From positions 1 to 61,204 of the forward strand of contig DKIV01000019.1 in assembly GCA_002454425.1 (NCBI GenBank): a stretch of 61,204 nucleotides of DNA, read 5' to 3'. The position numbers were made by a program, and so were the translations under genes. The notes under the pieces are model-generated. The model made no database searches. It saw nothing but the letters and a program-made list of their open reading frames with translations, and was not told the origin of the DNA. Below, one piece after another: positions 1 through 8,298 of this stretch (the stretch's first letter is position 1; each line of letters starts with the position of its first letter). This DNA is from Sphingobacteriaceae bacterium UBA6709. GTDB lineage: Bacteria > Bacteroidota > Bacteroidia > Sphingobacteriales > Sphingobacteriaceae.

Positions 1-371
1 AACATGAATACGCTGCCTATAATCAATCTTTAACATGCCAGGAGGAAGCTATTAATGAAGCTGGTAACACTAAAGTCCTTTCAGCAAGAGGCTTCCTTAC
101 GGCAATATCGAAATGTTATACCCATTGGTGTCTGCGCTCTTGATATTTTTTGATATAACAATCGTAAATTAATCTATGAAAAACGAACAAATCAACGCCG
201 TTCTCCCCCGGCTTAGCAGATCTGTAGAAGAACGATTCATAAGGAAAAGTTCAATCCTGTGGGTGCAGCGGGATTTCTCCAGAATATTTCATAAATTACT
301 GAATAATAAACACAAGGGCCGAATACATTCTTTATAATGACCCGATAATTTTAATCCTAAATATTAAGACT
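1..371. other. Gene-poor left edge
   Basis: No convincing gene. A plus-strand frame is open from base 3 to about 140 and could be the tail of a gene starting outside the window, but it resembles nothing I recognise. A 53-codon ATG frame lies at 176-337 (starting MKNEQINAVL, basic and arginine-rich); it has no recognisable domain and no clear ribosome binding site. Either could be a gene remnant. Confidence 0.3.
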
Positions 372-713
372 ATGGACTATAAATTCGCCCAACTTTTGAT
401 ATCAATTATTTTATTAATCGCTGGATTGATGTTAAAGATAACTCCGCCCCAAAAGATCAACACCGTATTCGGATATCGAACGTCTTTGTCCATGTCAAAT
501 CATGAGTCTTGGAAGCTAGGTAACAGAATTTCCGCTAATATTCTCATTTTCGGTTCGCTCTTTCTAATCATGATAAATGTTGTTTCCTTTTTTGTTAAAT
601 CAAATGAGATATTACTGACTGCTGTTTATCTGGCTTCTGTCATTGTCGTTTTGGCTCTAACATTTTTAATCACACAGAAGCGACTAAAGACAAGGCTTCA
701 AAAAAGAAATTAA
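372..713 (+). CDS. SdpI-family small membrane protein
   Basis: This 113-residue protein has three hydrophobic segments (about residues 7-21, 55-74 and 80-100) and, after the first, the stretch INTVFGYRTSLSM followed by SWKLGN. That pattern (N-x-x-x-GYRT, then W and N) is the signature of the SdpI family, whose Bacillus founder protects against the SdpC toxin. The protein corresponds to the short C-terminal SdpI unit common in Bacteroidota, whose role is not established; immunity to a toxin is only a possibility. The gene appears to stand alone, with no SdpC-like gene visible. The ATG start is the first in frame. The family call is fairly secure, the function is not. Confidence 0.7.
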   Translation: MDYKFAQLLISIILLIAGLMLKITPPQKINTVFGYRTSLSMSNHESWKLGNRISANILIFGSLFLIMINVVSFFVKSNEILLTAVYLASVIVVLALTFLITQKRLKTRLQKRN

Positions 714-875
714 ATTTCGGATCCATTTTTGCCCCAGTCCAAATCAAGAATGCGCTTTTACATAGAAGAATTTCACCGTATTACCCAGAAGTCCCATATC
801 AAAACCTCGTTAAGCTAAATCAATTGACACAATCTATAAATTGCTAATATTAAATAGATTCTGTAAAAGATCTGT

Positions 876-883
876 TATTTTTG
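876..883 (+). promoter_or_regulatory. Possible -7 box (TATTTTTG)
   Basis: The octamer matches the Bacteroidota -7 consensus TAnnTTTG and lies 14 bp before the ATG at 898. No TTG is found at the usual 19-bp distance upstream, so the assignment is weak. Confidence 0.3.
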
Positions 884-897
884 TATATTTAACTATT

Positions 898-1122
898 ATG
901 GCAACGAAAGGAAAGACTAGTAAAAGCAGATCGGCAACCAAAGATGGTTTTGCATATTTGACTAAGAAAATACTTGTAGGGAAAGCCAAGAGTGCGGGGA
1001 AAATTGCAGCCAAGAATGCCATGGATGTTATGGGATATGTTGTAACAGTTAAGGATGGATGGGTTGTGCGTGAGCACCGTGACGGTAGTATCGATAAAAT
1101 AGAAAAACTACAAACCGCTTAA
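898..1122 (+). CDS. Small basic protein, putative partner of zeta-like kinase
   Basis: This 74-residue protein has a lysine-rich N-terminal half (MATKGKTSKSRSATK, then several more lysines) and a C-terminal half reading GYVVTVKDGWVVREHRDGS, which looks like a small beta-hairpin unit with the motif GWVV-x-x-H-x-DG. I do not recognise a named family. The ATG at 898 is preferred over an upstream TTG at 841 because it follows a -7-like box and starts the compositionally protein-like part. Its stop lies 12 bp before the start of the zeta-toxin-like kinase gene, so the two are probably co-transcribed. The small-gene-first order is typical of toxin-antitoxin operons, but antitoxin function is an inference from position only; it could equally be an accessory subunit or unrelated. 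Confidence 0.6.
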   Translation: MATKGKTSKSRSATKDGFAYLTKKILVGKAKSAGKIAAKNAMDVMGYVVTVKDGWVVREHRDGSIDKIEKLQTA

Positions 1123-1134
1123 TAAATATTCATT

Positions 1135-1920
1135 TTGGCCCAAGAGAAAACGGCTCAACTGAGGCTAAGAGTATTCGCTGGGCCAAATGGCTCGGGAAAG
1201 AGCACAGTGATTAAAGAAATAAGGGAAAGTAAAGTTAGCGAAAACCTTAAACTAGATGTTGGCGTCTACATTAATGCGGATGATATTGCCCAAGAATTAA
1301 GAAATAACGAATTCACTTTTACTTCTTATCATGTAGAGTGCAAGGACTCTGACCTTGTAGATTTTGCAACTTCTCGAGGACTGTTGTTTGATAATTTTAA
1401 TGCTGAGGACCTGAGAAGATCATGTACTATCGATGGCAATAAGTTGAATCTTCGAAAGGAAGGCAATTTGGAAAGAGTTGCTCAAATCGTTGCTAGATTT
1501 CTAAGACATGCCTTGATCAAAGCAAAAAGGCGTTTCTCTTTCGAAACCGTATTTTCACATGAATCCAACTTGGATGACATGCGACTTGCCATGGATGCAG
1601 GATACAAGGTTTATTTGTATTTTGTAGGTACTGAGTCCCCTGAAATCAATAAATACCGTGTAGCCCTTCGTGTCAGGGAAGGTGGACATAACGTGCCATC
1701 CGAACGAATAGAGCGCAGATATTACAGGTCGATGCAACTTCTCTATAGAGCGGCTGAAATAGCCTACCAAGCTTTCTTCTTCGATAATTCATTAGACGAT
1801 GAACCGTATCGGTTGGTTGGTCACTTCAAACTCGTTGCAGGAGTGAAAAAATGGGATGACATACCAGAGAAGGAAGGAGCCCTATGGTTCAGAAGGTACT
1901 ATAAGAATATGACAATTTAA
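1135..1920 (+). CDS. Zeta-toxin-like P-loop kinase
   Basis: This 261-residue protein opens with a Walker A loop (GPNGSGKST, residues 16-24), then NADDIA (47-52), the zeta-type FETVFSH segment (136-142), and an arginine-rich lid region with RVREGGHNVPSERI (about 182-195). These are the hallmarks of zeta-toxin/zeta-like nucleotide kinases, which phosphorylate UDP-N-acetylglucosamine in the classical epsilon-zeta systems; many chromosomal relatives act on unknown substrates. No in-frame ATG precedes the P loop, so the TTG at 1135 must be the start or lie very near it. It follows the small basic-protein gene by 12 bp. No epsilon-type antitoxin helix bundle is visible. The kinase fold is secure; toxicity is inferred. 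Confidence 0.8.
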   Translation: MAQEKTAQLRLRVFAGPNGSGKSTVIKEIRESKVSENLKLDVGVYINADDIAQELRNNEFTFTSYHVECKDSDLVDFATSRGLLFDNFNAEDLRRSCTIDGNKLNLRKEGNLERVAQIVARFLRHALIKAKRRFSFETVFSHESNLDDMRLAMDAGYKVYLYFVGTESPEINKYRVALRVREGGHNVPSERIERRYYRSMQLLYRAAEIAYQAFFFDNSLDDEPYRLVGHFKLVAGVKKWDDIPEKEGALWFRRYYKNMTI

Positions 1921-1943
1921 ATAGATGCAAAGGGGGGACCTCA

Positions 1944-2321
1944 CTACTTTCTTTGCTTTAATTGAAAAACATTTCCTTCCGGGTCTTCACCGTCACAAAG
2001 CCAGTAGTCATAGTTATCAAAGGTCTTCATTTCACGCATCTCAACACCCTTGTCAATAAGCGTTTGCCGTGCTTCATTGATATCGTCCTGAAGTTCGAAT
2101 ACCACCTTCGCGTTATTGTGGAATTTAAATTCAGGTTCTCTCCCATTCCGATATTGATCGCCCATCTTGTGTAGACCTACATACCCATTGCCAGCCTGTA
2201 AGAGTGTCCAGATACCCCCGTCATCTTCTATGATTTCAAGGCCCAGGATGTCATTGTAGAAGTTCTTTAGACTATCAACATTTTGAACATAAAGAATAAT
2301 GGTATTGAGACTAAGTTTCAT
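1944..2321 (-). CDS. VOC (glyoxalase-fold) protein
   Basis: A 125-residue single-domain protein of the vicinal oxygen chelate superfamily. It begins MKLSLNTIILYVQNVDSLKN, with the usual beta-strand and the N-V/S-x-x-F-Y pattern followed by LGLE, and ends D-x-EGNVFQLKQ, the last strand with the metal-ligand or equivalent glutamate/glutamine. Such proteins include glyoxalases, dioxygenases and antibiotic-binding proteins. The inner ATG at 2321 is chosen because it gives the normal family N-terminus and has GGAAAG just upstream; a longer frame adds ten unconserved residues. The gene is convergent with the zeta-like kinase gene. Substrate unknown. Confidence 0.8.
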   Translation of the reverse strand: MKLSLNTIILYVQNVDSLKNFYNDILGLEIIEDDGGIWTLLQAGNGYVGLHKMGDQYRNGREPEFKFHNNAKVVFELQDDINEARQTLIDKGVEMREMKTFDNYDYWLCDGEDPEGNVFQLKQRK

Positions 2322-2440
2322 ATTTCTTTCCGGTTTATTCTTTCGTAGCAAACAACTTGCAACGGCGAAATACCTTTATAACGAAGCTACAAAAATCCTT
2401 CTAAACCATTTTGAAAGAACGCCTCATTTTTCAGCTATCA

Positions 2441-2929
2441 TCATAGATGCAATTCTTTGAAGTAAAGACGGTTATTGTATTCGTCAAGGATATCAATATA
2501 ATAGCTACCGGAAGGTAACTGTAGTTGGATATCATTTTTCCTTTTGAGTAAAATATTACTAATCGGAACGATACCCCCCACGCTAGTTTGAGCTGCCTCT
2601 GTCTTGTACTTTAATTGAAATATCTTTCCCTCGAATTTCCGACCCTTAAAGGAGCAATGATACCGCTTATCACCTATATCAATCTTTGCACTTAATATAT
2701 CGGAATGGTCAGCTTTTTGCTTTGGAAAGATGACCGTCGCATCCACCTGCCTGTATTCTACCTGGGCCACAAGAAAGGAACTATCTCGCTTACTTCTGTA
2801 AATGCTGGGCTCATGTATATTTCCATTATAAAAAGCCACCGACTGCGGTGCCTCATCGTTTACAGCCTGGTTTATGCAAAATGATCGTTTGGCAGATATA
2901 CTATCAAAGAGATAGGCCATCCTGTTCAT
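2441..2929 (-). CDS. Hypothetical protein
   Basis: A 162-residue protein I do not recognise. It lacks a signal peptide and membrane segments. The sequence alternates short polar strands (for instance FLVAQVEYRQVDATVIF, and YYIDILDEYNNRLYF near the end), suggesting a mainly beta structure. A stop codon lies three codons upstream of the ATG at 2929, so the start cannot be moved far and there is no hidden signal peptide unless a frameshift has occurred. It runs in the same direction as the VOC gene, 119 bp away, and could be a separate transcript. Confidence 0.55.
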   Translation of the reverse strand: MNRMAYLFDSISAKRSFCINQAVNDEAPQSVAFYNGNIHEPSIYRSKRDSSFLVAQVEYRQVDATVIFPKQKADHSDILSAKIDIGDKRYHCSFKGRKFEGKIFQLKYKTEAAQTSVGGIVPISNILLKRKNDIQLQLPSGSYYIDILDEYNNRLYFKELHL

Positions 2930-3179
2930 AACCTTGTTAATGTGGCCATGCCCTGCGTATACAAGAGCCTTGGCCCCCGGATCACAAGGTTCTTAACGAA
3001 ATACATTTTAGTTCAGGTATTTGGGCGATATATCGGGTTAAGAGTCTATAAACAATGATACTGAAATACATTCGCTCTTGCAATAACAATGAATATATAC
3101 ACCGGTTATGCTGTTATATCCAATGTTCCGTCGATCCTCAGATAGCCGGCAAAAGAATTGCATAAACGTCTAAAGAGTG

Positions 3180-3857
3180 CTATTGCCCTACCTGGGGTTG
3201 GTAGTCTTTTAGCCGGTAGATAAAGACGAATATGATGGATGTGGCGACGCAGCCAAAGAAATGCCAGAGGAAGTGCGTTCCGAAGGGTACCCATTGCCAT
3301 TTGTCAGCAACACGGAAGAAGAGGGCTACGGAAAAAGAAAGCAGGGATGCAATGACAAGACCACCATTATGACCTTTCATGCGTCGTAAAAGTAAGACCA
3401 GAGGTAACACGATCAACACCACCATAACGCCATAGTTGAGACTTATGGCTAGCTGTACATCTTGTATGGGTAGTGCCCGTATTCCGGACACCACAGCGAA
3501 GAAGCACAAGAGCGCTATCAATCCATGATACCATCTGCCCGACAGCTTGTACCAGAAATAGGCACTGGCTAAAAGACAGAGGAGCGCGATAGGCACCCAA
3601 TCCATATATATGAAGAAGCGCCATTGCCGAAGGCCATGGTAAATGGTACTGCCGATGCAGGCGGTGAGCAGAAAGTAGGTAGCAAGACTTAGGAAGGCAT
3701 GCCTCGGGTCAAATCCTTTCAACCGTATAAGCCAATATACGGCAGGGATTAAAAAGAGGGCTGAACTTACCATGTTCAGCGGTTCAGGAAAAAAACGAGT
3801 CAGATCTGTCTCGGTATAAAGCATACCTCCATCAGCAGGAGAAACCTGAATAAGCAT
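3180..3857 (-). CDS. CREST-family (ceramidase-like) membrane hydrolase
   Basis: This 225-residue protein has about seven membrane segments. It carries the full CREST superfamily metal-site pattern: S70-x3-H74 in STIYH, D86 in YMDWVP, and H195-x3-H199 in HFLWH, plus an N-terminal E25-x2-N28-x2-S31. In alkaline ceramidases and PAQR receptors these residues hold a catalytic zinc for amide hydrolysis. A sphingolipid- or N-acyl-amide-cleaving role is plausible because many Sphingobacteriales make sphingolipids, but the substrate is not shown. The ATG at 3857 is chosen; the frame extends upstream only to a TTG at 3971, and another ATG lies 11 codons downstream. The gene appears to be monocistronic. 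Confidence 0.7.
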   Translation of the reverse strand: MLIQVSPADGGMLYTETDLTRFFPEPLNMVSSALFLIPAVYWLIRLKGFDPRHAFLSLATYFLLTACIGSTIYHGLRQWRFFIYMDWVPIALLCLLASAYFWYKLSGRWYHGLIALLCFFAVVSGIRALPIQDVQLAISLNYGVMVVLIVLPLVLLLRRMKGHNGGLVIASLLSFSVALFFRVADKWQWVPFGTHFLWHFFGCVATSIIFVFIYRLKDYQPQVGQ

Positions 3858-4031
3858 ATTCTTTTTAGGAGAAACAAGCTTAGAAGCCGATTGTTGCACA
3901 TCGGTACATAATGACGATCTTGTGATCTTTAGGAAGTTGCATGCTGAGAGATCAGCGTTATGAATGAGCAAAAGAAAAAGCCATGCAGAGCGTATGATTT
4001 CCGGCCCGCGGTGCCGGAGATACTCGTGGTA

Positions 4032-4490
4032 TTAAGCCTTACCCTGCGTTTTGAAGTTCTGCACTAACGCAAGCATCTTCGTCAGACGGCTTTCAAACTG
4101 CTGAAGCTGCTCCTCAGAAAAGGTCTTTAGGCGTTCATTAAATAGCTGTTCATGTTGCTCTTCAGAATGAGACATGGAATGATCATGATTGCCGAAGTTT
4201 GCGAAAGCACCGAAAAACATCTTTCCACGATCATGCATACGTTTCTCAAAGGCCGCGCGCTCCTCGCCACTCATCGCATTGAAGGCACCATTAGTGTTCC
4301 ACGGAGAAAAATGCTCGCCTTCATGTGGCTGCCCAAAGAAAGCACCAAAAAACATCTTACGGCGTTGCTCCATAGCTTCCATAAAACGAGCTTTCTCATC
4401 GTCTGTCATATTCGCCATTCTTTCATTAAATCTTTTGCCAAAGTCTTCGCCTTGCGAACCTCTGAACCTCTCAAAAAAGTTATTCATCAT
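4032..4490 (-). CDS. Hypothetical protein with three internal KMFFGAF-type repeats
   Basis: This 152-residue soluble protein has no signal peptide and is unlike any family I know. It contains three tandem degenerate units: residues 21-53 (FNERM-anMTDDEKARF-then-RKMFFGAFFG), 70-100 (FNAMSGEERAAFEKRM-then-GKMFFGAFANFG) and 117-139 (FNERLKTFSEEQLQQFESRL). Each has F-N-x(4-6)-(M/F)-(T/S)-x-(D/E)-E followed by a helix, and the first two end in KMFFGAF. A histidine-rich stretch (HDHSMSHSEEQHEQ) separates units two and three. The helical, Met/Phe-rich composition recalls short helical-hairpin or Spy-like repeats, but this is only a resemblance. Two ATG codons in tandem (4490, 4487) start the frame. 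Confidence 0.6.
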   Translation of the reverse strand: MMNNFFERFRGSQGEDFGKRFNERMANMTDDEKARFMEAMEQRRKMFFGAFFGQPHEGEHFSPWNTNGAFNAMSGEERAAFEKRMHDRGKMFFGAFANFGNHDHSMSHSEEQHEQLFNERLKTFSEEQLQQFESRLTKMLALVQNFKTQGKA

Positions 4491-4686
4491 TTTAACTGTT
4501 GTAGAAAATGTATTTCCTTGATTCGCTCCGTCTGCTCAGCGATAATTTCAGCGGGAGACCAAACGATGCAGCATCTCAGCATGCTGCCTATGTGTTTAAA
4601 GACGAATGTGGCGTATTGATATTTTAAGAGTTTGCAGATTTTTAATAATCGCGAATGGATGAGTGATCATGAAGTTTTTTTCCGTG

Positions 4687-7600
4687 CTAGAATCGCGCGC
4701 CAAGACTGAACGCCGGATACCAGCCTTCTTTGGAATGCCCTAGCTGCGCCTGTACCAACAGCAGATTCGCGGGACAATAATACAATCCGCCACCCAATCC
4801 CTGGTGAATGGTATCATTATCATCGCGTGCTGCCCAAACACGCCCGGCGTCATAGAATGCAGATAAGCCCAGCTCTCCCGGCAATATGTAGCTTTTAATT
4901 TGAAGCAAGCGTGCCCTCAGTTCCGCGTTATTGTACAACATTGACCTCCCGGCGAATCGATACTGACGATAGCCCCGGAGATTCTCCTGCGCGCCCAAGA
5001 ACAAGGACTGAAAGTAAGCATAGTCGCCGACTATGGTGCCGCCCCCGGTCCTGTTCGAAAAAACCAGAGAGCGCGACCTGTTAAGAGACACATAAAAGGA
5101 GAATGACGCTTCCACACGCCCGAAAGATCGCGCCAGATCACTGATCCCCTTATAAACCAGTGCCTTCGTTTGAAACGTTCCTCCCCGGGTTGTCAGCACC
5201 GGATTATCACGATTATCCATGGTATAGGATAATGTTAGTCCCGCGAAAACCTTAGCGTTAGTAAGACTAAGGCTATCATAAGTGCTTACAGCCCCAGGAC
5301 TGAAGAGATACCGAGGCTTCTGTGGATCTTCATCCATCGAGTAATATTGAGCGGACAGTCCCACTTTCAGTAGCTCATTATTCTTCTTCCAGCGAAGCGA
5401 TGGATTTATTTCGAGCAAGGTATAGCGACTACGGTAATAGCTGATGCTTTGACTTCTGTCATACCGCGAAGCATTCCCGATGCCGAAGAAGTTATTGTTA
5501 TTGTTGGGCACCCAGGCAAAGGCGTCCACCACAACATCGGCAGCACCAACTACCGCCAGCCAATCCATAGCCAGGGAGGCTTTGAAAGCTCCTGTTGCCG
5601 GCGATCCGGCGATCATGAACTGTTGTGACGCGGTGTAGGGAGACTTTCTGAAGCCCCCTTGCTGAATATGTTTAATGCCCGCTCCGAGAATTAGCTTGTC
5701 GTCGCGGTTAAAGCCCAGCGTTGCCAGGGGCAAGGTCTTATCATAGAGATTCACAGGAACGAACGCCGTAGTCAGCGAATCATTACATAGCCTTGCCCGT
5801 ATCGCGTAGCTGTTACCAGCAATGACATTCTTGCGGGTGCGGCCATAATAATGAATGCGGCAAATGCTATCGGCAGCCTCAAGGAATTTGCTACCCTCGC
5901 CTCCTATCAGACGAATTTTAATATCGCTGTGTTGCTGCTTAAATATTACGCTATCATTTCCAGCCTGAAGGTATATGCGAAGTTCCCTGGTAAGCTTGGG
6001 GTCAAATACTTTATCTACCAATAACTGCTCGCGCAGACCTTCCTTACCAACCTTAAACACGCTCAGCTTCAATTGTCCTCCAGGTGCATCCTCCAGCAAT
6101 ACGTATTCTCGTTTATCACTCAACCGGACATCCACAATTCGCTGAATAAACCGATAGTAGCTGCGCAGGGCATCAGGAATATTGTCACGTCGCTTTTTTA
6201 GTAAGGTGGCGATCTGCGGACCGCGAATACGCTGCGAAGATAATGGCAGCTGGGCCACCGCACTATCGATAACCTTGTCGTTAATCATAGATACAAACTG
6301 TCGCGCCATGCTCATCCATTGCTCTTCGGAGAATTGAAATTCGGGAAGGGCGTTAACAAATCGATGTTTATAGAGCGAATACTTCACAGAAGTAATTGTG
6401 CTATCGAAATTCTGGAAGGTAGGCATCACCCAAGGCTGTCTTAGCAGGGCGGGGACGATACCATCGCCATGTTTTATCGCCTGATCTCTATCGCGTGCTA
6501 CGGGAAGATATTGCTTATGCCGGAGGTCCGTATTTTTCCAGCGCCATTGATCTTCATGCCTGTCCCAGTCGCCAATGAGAAGATCCAGGAGCATCGCGCG
6601 TACGAAGGTCTGAGCATTTATAGTATTATCGTTATCCTTGACGAGGTTTGCTAACGCCTTTATAGAATTATCGGACTTACCAAGAGGTTCACGCTCTTCA
6701 AGAAGCACCAGCGTACCGGCCATCAATTGATTGTAAGTATTAAGGATGGTATCCGGAGCAACCACCCCAATAGTCGGATTGGCATGGGGTACATTTGCCG
6801 CTGTGGCCAATGGAGGTACCAACAGCGCGGAGTAAGGATGCTGCACACTCATGTAATCGTCAACAAGATCCTCAGCGAAGGTATTCATGAGCCCGGCTGG
6901 CAGCAGTGCTCGCGGGCTCTTATTGACGCCTCGCATCACCCACTCCCTGCCGGAAGCATCAGCAAGGCGGAGGGAGATTGTCTGCATTCCGCCGCCACGC
7001 TGCAGGGGGCGGAGGCCACCGTGGAGCGTGCTCAGGTGAAACACAGGCAGGCGTGTCGGTGCCGCCCATTCCTTACGATAATTCTCACCGAAAACACGAC
7101 GATGCAGACCGCTCACCCTATCGTAGCCCGCATGCGCGGCCAAGGTAACACTATCGGAATTTAAGAGAGCACCATAATCCTGTTTCAAAAGTGTAGGAAG
7201 CGGCAGATAGTGTTTGTCGTATGTATACGCTTTTACAAATTTCCCCTGTTGGTAGCTGTAAAATGTTAGCCTGCTTGTTTTATCGCTAAGAACATCTAAG
7301 ACAGTAAAGCCTTGCTGAGCTTTGGCGAATAAGGCGCCGCGTCCTTTTTTAACAAAGGACTTTTTCGATCCCGCGCCACTGATGACATGCAGGCCGTCAT
7401 CATCGATAAGCTGTAAGCCATGATCATGGCCGGCGAGGAAGATCTTATTGGGAAAGCCATCAAATACCGATTCCACCTGCTCACTAAGATGCCGGTATGC
7501 GGGATGAGCAAGATCTTCAGGACCGAGGAACAGCGTACCGCGCAACAAAGGATACAGCGATCCAACCAGCGGCAGTGGCAAGTACCAATGCTTATTGACA

Positions 7601-8289
7601 TTCGTTAAGGGAAAAAGATGATCCTTCCAGCTGAACCGTCCACCGTGCGAACCATAGGAACGCAGGGGGTGGTGTGCGGCGACGAGCACCACCTTATCTT
7701 TATATTTGCAAAGCAGTTGCTGCAATTGCTCAAGTACTTCAGCTTCCGTATCGCAGTGACAGTCGGCCTGAGCGTTTTCTTTGTCATGAGGGTAGAGCCA
7801 CCATTCTGAGTCATAGGCAATGAGCACTACGTTGGCTCCCATCGGAATAGCTACCGGATCGGGACACGCGTTCCTAGGTATGACATTCAGCGAAGAGTCA
7901 TGTTGCGCCTCTATAAATTCATTGAGAGCACGGACCTTCTGGCGTCCCAGTTTTCCGGAATTATCCCAGTCATGATTTCCGGGAATGAAGAATACGGGCA
8001 CTCCGGCCTTTCGGAAAGGCTGATATTGCGAACGAAGGATTTCCGCGTCGCGGTGTATTTCTGCTTGTCCGGAGAGGCTCATGCCCCGGGGGTAGATGTT
8101 GTCGCCGAGAAAAAACGCGGTCGTCTTACCCGCAATAGAGCGGCCCGCGGCATCCAAAATTAACGACTGTTGGACAGGGTTAATCTCGCCTGCGTCGCCA
8201 ATAAGTATCAATCGATGAACAATCTCCTGACTTCGCACCGGGGAGAAGCAGGCAAACACAAAAAATACGACGGCTAAAAATCTCATCAT
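4687..8289 (-). CDS. Secreted metallophosphoesterase / kinase-like / outer-membrane barrel fusion
   Basis: This 1200-residue protein starts with a signal peptide (residues 1-20, ending FSPVRSQ). Residues 25-330 form a calcineurin-like metallophosphoesterase with GDAG (31-34), GDN (62-64), GNHDWD (104-109), the HH pair (206-207) and GHDH (287-290). Residues about 430-750 include WVMRGVNK (450-457), LLIGDWDRHEDQW (570-582) and ARDRD (598-602), a spacing that recalls the lysine, D-x-D-R-H catalytic loop and metal-binding D of HipA/CotH/Fam20-like kinases; this is my reading and needs a profile search. From about residue 850 to the end the sequence is an amphipathic beta barrel of the BamA/surface-antigen type (YSMDEDPQKPRYLFSPGA, GYRQYRFAGRSM, final GARF with terminal phenylalanine). 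It lies 9 bp after ppk1 on the same strand, so the two are co-transcribed. Confidence 0.85.
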   Translation of the reverse strand: MMRFLAVVFFVFACFSPVRSQEIVHRLILIGDAGEINPVQQSLILDAAGRSIAGKTTAFFLGDNIYPRGMSLSGQAEIHRDAEILRSQYQPFRKAGVPVFFIPGNHDWDNSGKLGRQKVRALNEFIEAQHDSSLNVIPRNACPDPVAIPMGANVVLIAYDSEWWLYPHDKENAQADCHCDTEAEVLEQLQQLLCKYKDKVVLVAAHHPLRSYGSHGGRFSWKDHLFPLTNVNKHWYLPLPLVGSLYPLLRGTLFLGPEDLAHPAYRHLSEQVESVFDGFPNKIFLAGHDHGLQLIDDDGLHVISGAGSKKSFVKKGRGALFAKAQQGFTVLDVLSDKTSRLTFYSYQQGKFVKAYTYDKHYLPLPTLLKQDYGALLNSDSVTLAAHAGYDRVSGLHRRVFGENYRKEWAAPTRLPVFHLSTLHGGLRPLQRGGGMQTISLRLADASGREWVMRGVNKSPRALLPAGLMNTFAEDLVDDYMSVQHPYSALLVPPLATAANVPHANPTIGVVAPDTILNTYNQLMAGTLVLLEEREPLGKSDNSIKALANLVKDNDNTINAQTFVRAMLLDLLIGDWDRHEDQWRWKNTDLRHKQYLPVARDRDQAIKHGDGIVPALLRQPWVMPTFQNFDSTITSVKYSLYKHRFVNALPEFQFSEEQWMSMARQFVSMINDKVIDSAVAQLPLSSQRIRGPQIATLLKKRRDNIPDALRSYYRFIQRIVDVRLSDKREYVLLEDAPGGQLKLSVFKVGKEGLREQLLVDKVFDPKLTRELRIYLQAGNDSVIFKQQHSDIKIRLIGGEGSKFLEAADSICRIHYYGRTRKNVIAGNSYAIRARLCNDSLTTAFVPVNLYDKTLPLATLGFNRDDKLILGAGIKHIQQGGFRKSPYTASQQFMIAGSPATGAFKASLAMDWLAVVGAADVVVDAFAWVPNNNNNFFGIGNASRYDRSQSISYYRSRYTLLEINPSLRWKKNNELLKVGLSAQYYSMDEDPQKPRYLFSPGAVSTYDSLSLTNAKVFAGLTLSYTMDNRDNPVLTTRGGTFQTKALVYKGISDLARSFGRVEASFSFYVSLNRSRSLVFSNRTGGGTIVGDYAYFQSLFLGAQENLRGYRQYRFAGRSMLYNNAELRARLLQIKSYILPGELGLSAFYDAGRVWAARDDNDTIHQGLGGGLYYCPANLLLVQAQLGHSKEGWYPAFSLGARF

Positions 8290-8298
8290 TGTTGGCGA

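Noticed and set aside
4152..4619. Plus-strand frame of 155 codons
   Set aside because: Antisense to the KMFFGAF-repeat gene; lacks conserved features.
6727..7164. Plus-strand frame of 145 codons
   Set aside because: Antisense inside the phosphoesterase/barrel gene; no domain.
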